DNA of 64,000 nt from Lithocarpus polystachyus (lineage: Eukaryota; Streptophyta; Magnoliopsida; Fagales; Fagaceae). Made by a program: the position numbers and the translations under genes. Position 1 is the first letter of the stretch. The number at the start of each line of letters is the position of its first letter. The stretch lies in assembly GCA_033629205.1 (NCBI GenBank), contig CM066171.1:1679001-1743000 (forward strand), written 5' to 3'. The notes below the pieces were generated by a model. That model did not search any database and had not been told where the DNA came from. It saw nothing but the letters and a program-made list of their open reading frames with translations. Positions 59,475-64,000 of this stretch are shown here, one piece after another.

Positions 59475-60613
59475 GAGCATTCACAGCAGTGGATTTATAT
59501 TTTTAGCTAGTTAGCATCACTCAAACTTACTTTATCTATTTTACCTATACATTTTACAAAACATCCTAGAGCAGTGGATCTATTTTAGCTTTTAACACAA
59601 TAAAATAATATAATCATCCTAATAAAATATTCATCATATACACATCATCATCTCCATCTTTTTCTCTCTCTTCCTTGTCGTCTCTCTCTTCTCTGATACA
59701 TCTCTCTTCCTCTTCGTCTCTCTCTTCTCTGATACAGAGCAACCAAACCACCACACCACAGCAACAATCACACCATGGCAAACCACGGCAACAATCACGC
59801 CACGGCAATCACAGCAACCCACGGATCAACAATCAACCACCATAGGCCACAATCCACCGACCCACATCCACAAAACCCACTAATCCACAGGCCACAATCC
59901 AATCAGACCACACCCACGGCACAAACCCAGCACAAACACAAACACAAACACAAACTCAGGTCTGCAATGGAGCTTGGATCGACGATGAAGCTTAGGTCTG
60001 CAATGGAGCTTCGATCGGCGAGATGGGTCGGCAGCGTGGGACGGCGGCGTGGGCGATGATGATGAAGATCGACGATGAAGATGAAGATGCGATGAAGATC
60101 GGTGATGAAGATCTAGACTAGATCGGCGATGAAGATTTAGACTAGATCGGCGATGAAGATCTTGACCAGATCGGCGAAGTAGGGAGTAGATGAGGGAGAG
60201 AAAAAAAAATGAGAAGGAAAAAGGAAGAAAGAAGAGAAGTCGAAGAGAGAGAGATCGACGATGATGATGATCGGCGATGAATATCCAGACCAGTCGGCGA
60301 AGCAGAGAGTAGATGAGGGAGAGAAAAAAAAATGAGAGGAAGAAGGAAGAAGAAGAGAAGCCGGAGAGAGAGAGAGAAAAAGAAGAAAAGAAAAATATTT
60401 ATTAAATGAAATAGGAGAGAGAAAGTTAATAAAATAACATTTTTTTTAGCTTTGATGAATAGTGCACATCTATTTATAGATGTGCACTGTTTATGTGGAG
60501 CTAAAAAATAAGAATATAGCTCCACTGCTGGAGCATCCTTTTTTGTGCTTGAGAAGCTATATTGCTATATATTATAGCAATATAGCAGTATAAGAGCACT
60601 GCTTTGAGTGCTC
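59475..60613. mobile_element. PIF/Harbinger-like nonautonomous element 3, TSD TTA
   Basis: GAGCATTCACAGCAG at the left and CTGCTTTGAGTGCTC at the right, flanked by TTA at 59472-59474 and 60614-60616. The interior has GATCGGCGATGAAGAT repeats (60055-60300), a duplicated block of about 120 bp (60160-60250 and 60290-60370), and C/A-rich sequence. Short ORFs are repeat artefacts. Confidence 0.82.
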
Positions 60614-61149
60614 TTAGGAGGGGCATGGAGAAAGTTTTACAAAATTTAGTCCAATTAGGAGGGGGACAGGGACAAGTCATAGGTGGGGGGCCCAATACTA
60701 AATTTTATCTCAAATTTTAACTATTAAAAATCATATTTTAGTAATTTTGGGCAGGCCTTGGCCCCACTACGTTGGACTTAATTCCGCCCATGCCACAAGA
60801 TTAGCACCGTTCAAACTGGATTGAAAAAAAGTCAATATGTCAGGTTGTTTGGTGGGGGTATTTAAGCAATAGTTTTCATTTGTTTAAATAATATAATATG
60901 TATTTTCATAATATCTTTTTATTTACACATATTTTTATAACACTTGCGGGCCATTGTGTTGGTTTTTAAAAGAAAGTTTGTCAACTTGAACCATTAATGG
61001 ACAATTTCAAATTGACCCAGCAAAGGGAAAATGACCATAAGATGTGTGGGTTTGAAACGGAACTGTAGCAGACGGATTACATACATGGATATGGCTGCGT
61101 GTGTATATATGTATATTGTGAAATTCAAGCATCTCTTCCACAAGGCAAG

Positions 61150-62430
61150 ATGAGGTCTGAGGTGGTCAAAAGAAACATTCTACTTTGTTTTCTCGTGCTC
61201 ACCACCCTATTTCTTGCATGGAGCTTGTTTTTCACCGGTAAGATCGAGCAGAAGCTTTTTTTTTTTCCCTATAAATTTTTATATTGTTTGGCATGTATAT
61301 AAAGCTATAGCTTGAAGTTTTGTGTTGTTTATTTGTGTGCATGTGTGTGAAGGATAAAGAGAGAGAGATATGGAGAGCCTTTTCATTCAACAGCTTCGTA
61401 TACACCTCCATATTAGATGCAAATCAATATCTAACACGTTTACACAAAACACTAGCAGCAAAACATTTTTTTACCACACCTCTCCAATATTCAATAGGAA
61501 TTACGCCTTTTAACCTTTTAAATAGGAGGGAGAATGGAGATAGAGTTCTAACTTAGATTACTTGTTCTAATACAATAACAAATTATCATTTGTTTTAAAA
61601 TTTTAAATTACTATAAAATTTTGAATTTAATCATATAGCTGTTATTTTAACAAGTTCAATTTCTATATATGTATTTACTACCTCACTCTGAAGGCTTCAC
61701 AACATCATTATTTTATGTATTTGATTTTTAAACCAAACTTTACCACTACAAATGTCTTTCTCTTATATTTACGTTGTGTACTTCGGCCCAATATGGTCCA
61801 TTTGGTCCTATTTGGTCCCATTCAATCCATTTGGTCATATTCGGTTCATTCTGTCCACTTTGGTCCTATTCGGTCTCATTCTGTCTACTTTGGTCTTATT
61901 CGGTTCATATTGGTCCTATTTGGTCCACTTTGCTTCTATTCGGTCCATTTTGACTACTTCGTTCCTATTCAGTCCAATTTGGTTCTATTCGGTCCACTTT
62001 GGTTATATTAGGTCCAATTTGGTCCTATTCGGTCCATTTTGTCCACTTTGATCCTTGAGTTCATTTGGTCTTATTCGGTCCCCTTTGGTCCTATTCAGTT
62101 CATTCGGTCCTAATCGGTCCACTTTGGTCAGCTTTAGTCCATTCTATTCTATTCGGTCCAAATCAGTCCACTTCGGTCCTGTTAGTCTAATTCAGTCTAT
62201 TTGTATCCACTTCTGTTCATTCGGTTCATTTCAGTCCAATTTGGTCCATTGTGGTCCACTTTGATGTATTCGGTCCATTTTTGTGCACTCACATAGTGGG
62301 AAAATATCGGTTTAGATTGAGAACACCTATTCTAAATCCAAATTTATTAAAAAAAAAAAACTCGAGATATTATCATGTTTGATTCAGTATTTATGTAACA
62401 CATTATGAGAATGAATATTATATTATAATA
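61150..62430 (+). pseudogene. Peptide gene copy C (exon 1 intact, exon 2 missing)
   Basis: Exon 1 (61150-61237) encodes MRSEVVKRN then ILLCFLVLTTLFLAWSLFF, ending TG with a GTAAGATC donor in the same phase as gene B. The intron start (TTGTTTGGCATGTATATAAAGCTATAGCTTGAAG) and the CATATTAGATGCAAATCAATA block match gene B. Downstream, 62362-62430 matches the 3' flank of the other copies (ATTATCATGTTTGATTCAGTATTTATG). The exon 2 position is occupied by a minisatellite (61781-62285), so the mature peptide part is gone unless another exon lies beyond the window. Confidence 0.75.
61781..62285. repeat. Minisatellite of TTCGGTCC/TTTGGTCC words
   Basis: About 500 bp built from degenerate 10-12 bp units (CATTTGGTCCTATTCGGTCC and variants), often as 20-24 bp pairs. 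It makes overlapping ORFs on the plus strand that are not genes. It lies where exon 2 of peptide copy C should be. Confidence 0.93.
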
Positions 62431-62883
62431 TAAAGAGAATCAAATTACCATATTTTATAGTAACTAGACAATGTCCCGCATGATGCATGTGTACTATTTC
62501 TATTATTGGTCAATTGTTGATGTCTATTGAGTCATAATTTTGTTTTTAGACAAAACTATGGATTCATAAATTGGCTATGGTATTGGGTGTGAAATATTTA
62601 TTTCTAACTAGATATTATTTGATGCCTGTTCAAGTATTGGCATAAATGAGATCTCAGCCTCTCCTTAGTCCTTACATGTATTTTTCTCCTGCCTAGTAAC
62701 CTGGTTGAGTCTGAGCTTAACTCTAGCGAAATTATTCATATTCAATCAGAATTCTTATGAGTTAGAGCATCAACTGGTCAAATATGTATATGTTTGATTG
62801 CATATTTCTCAATTTCATATCTAGCATAACATACTGGATCTAAAATGTATGTTTAAAAATGATTCCATTATTGGTGTCACCAA

Positions 62884-63703
62884 ATAAATGAACCAAGCCG
62901 TTCACGAACAACTCGGGTTTGGCTCGATAAAAAGCTCGTTTATGTTCGTTGTTTACAAATAAGCCAAGCTTGAGCCTTAGTTTTAGGCTTGTTTGATAAA
63001 CAAGCAGACCTCAAGCAAAAAAAATTGTTCGTGAGCAAGCTCGTGAACAATAGGGCTCGATACAAAACATGCCGAGCTTAACCTCGTTTATAGCTTGATG
63101 TATGTTTACTAAATAAACTTATTATTATGACATTACACATATGTTTTGTAATGTTAATTTATAACTTGTTTATTCATATATGTTTTGGAAAGTTAATTTA
63201 TTTAGATTTGTGAAGATTATAGTTGTATGAATGACAAATGTGGATGTAAAAATTGTATTTTGAACAGTTACTCAAGTTATAGACAATAAATAATGATGGA
63301 TGAATTTAATTATATAAAGTTGTAATTTGAAAAAATTTTAATCACAGGTGTTAGAAGCATGATAAAATGAGTATATTATATATATACGTATGTATGTATG
63401 TATGTATGTTTACTTGATTTTTGGTGATATAAGCATTTGATGATGCAATTTTTTTAGATCCCAAGCTAAAAAACTTGACTTGAGCTCGGCTTTGAGCTTG
63501 ATACTAAACTCGAGATTAGCTTGACTAATTAATTAAGCCAAGCCAAGCCGAGCTCAAACTTTTTGACATTCTCACAAGCTCAAGCTCAAACATTGTTTTT
63601 AGACTTGTCTCAAGCTCAAGCCAACCTTGAGCATTTGATTTTTATTGATGAGCCAAGCTCAAACACACACTACTCGGCAAAGTTTGGTTCGTTTACAGTC
63701 CTA
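62884..63703. mobile_element. hAT-like nonautonomous element with 8-bp TSD
   Basis: GTCACCAA at 62876-62883 and at 63704-63711. The right end read inward is TAGGACTGTAAACGAACC, a common plant hAT terminus; the left end ATAAATGAACCAAGCCG is its shortened, diverged counterpart. The interior is rich in AAGCTCGAGC-like words. No transposase. Confidence 0.8.
63386..63411. repeat. (GTAT)n microsatellite
   Basis: TACGTATGTATGTATGTATGTATG within the hAT-like element. Confidence 0.85.
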
Positions 63704-63711
63704 GTCACCAA

Positions 63712-64000
63712 TGAGGAACAAACATGCTAATTCTCTTTAATTTGTCCATTTGGTGACAAAATTTTATATATATAAAATTTTTCGTATATGAGATCAGATG
63801 TGTAGGAATATTGGATTGGCCCCTTCATACTATTACTAATTCTATGGTTGGCAGTGAGGCTTTGAACTCTTTGGAATCGTAAAGTGACTATGGGAGTGTG
63901 GAAGGAAGAAGCACTAGAAGAAAATTAGTTCCAACTAAACCATGATCAATTGAACTCTGGTTCCTTTTAAATAGAGTCCTCAAACTAGAGTCCCCAGATT
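63712..64000. other. Edge of another duplicated unit
   Basis: CATGATCAATTGAACTCTGGTTCC...AATAGAGTCCTC...AGTCCCCA matches 15750-15812, so the duplicated locus seems to continue to the right of the window. Confidence 0.6.

Noticed and set aside
61715..62264. Overlapping ORFs rich in Phe, Leu, Gly
   Set aside because: Translation of the TTCGGTCC minisatellite in three frames; no start context or homology.

Overview
This window is plant nuclear DNA: AT-rich, mostly transposable elements, with intron-bearing genes using GT-AG junctions and plant-type Ty3/gypsy and Ty1/copia retroelements. The element content and style suggest a woody eudicot. A Fagaceae genome such as oak is my impression only and is not established by the sequence.

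Layout. 1-9407: most of a decayed Ty3/gypsy element of the Tat clade on the minus strand (5' LTR, PBS, gag, protease, RT, two RNase H domains, integrase, a 58-bp tandem repeat, and an antisense intron-containing ORF on the plus strand); its other LTR lies left of the window. 9.7-11.9 kb, 22.3-28.2 kb and 57.7-62.5 kb: diverged copies of one duplicated locus carrying a two-exon gene for a very small secreted, proline-rich-tailed peptide. One copy (22849-24796) looks intact; three are broken. Between and within them sit a solo LTR with a perfect TSD (9984-10839), an inverted-repeat element (about 11967-14029), a nested LTR cluster (about 16.57-19.07 kb), a SINE with a perfect 13-bp TSD (19748-19908), several PIF/Harbinger-like elements and a Helitron-like terminus at 28249.

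28.3-36.4 kb holds exon-like fragments and a 1.5-kb direct repeat but no intact gene that I can support. 36487-39770 is a truncated LTR element with an ORF of the plant transposon-protein type. 41548-43269 is a nonautonomous Mutator-like element with 250-bp terminal inverted repeats and an exact 9-bp TSD, lying 256 bp upstream of a seven-exon CDK-like protein kinase locus (43526-49153). The kinase carries three frameshifts and one stop, so it reads as a pseudogene. 49.7-52.5 kb is a MITE cluster. 52706-57670 is a complete Ty1/copia element on the minus strand (TSD CGAAG, tRNA-Met PBS, polypurine tract) whose integrase has lost two catalytic residues. The right end has another Harbinger-like element, the fourth peptide-gene copy with its second exon replaced by a minisatellite, and an hAT-like element with an 8-bp TSD.

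The most interesting biology is the tandem family of small secreted peptide genes: conserved signal peptide, conserved splice junction, fast-changing proline-rich C-terminus. I do not recognise the family. Most other content is mobile DNA at different ages: the MULE looks recent (near-identical TIRs), the gypsy and copia elements old (many C-to-T type stops).
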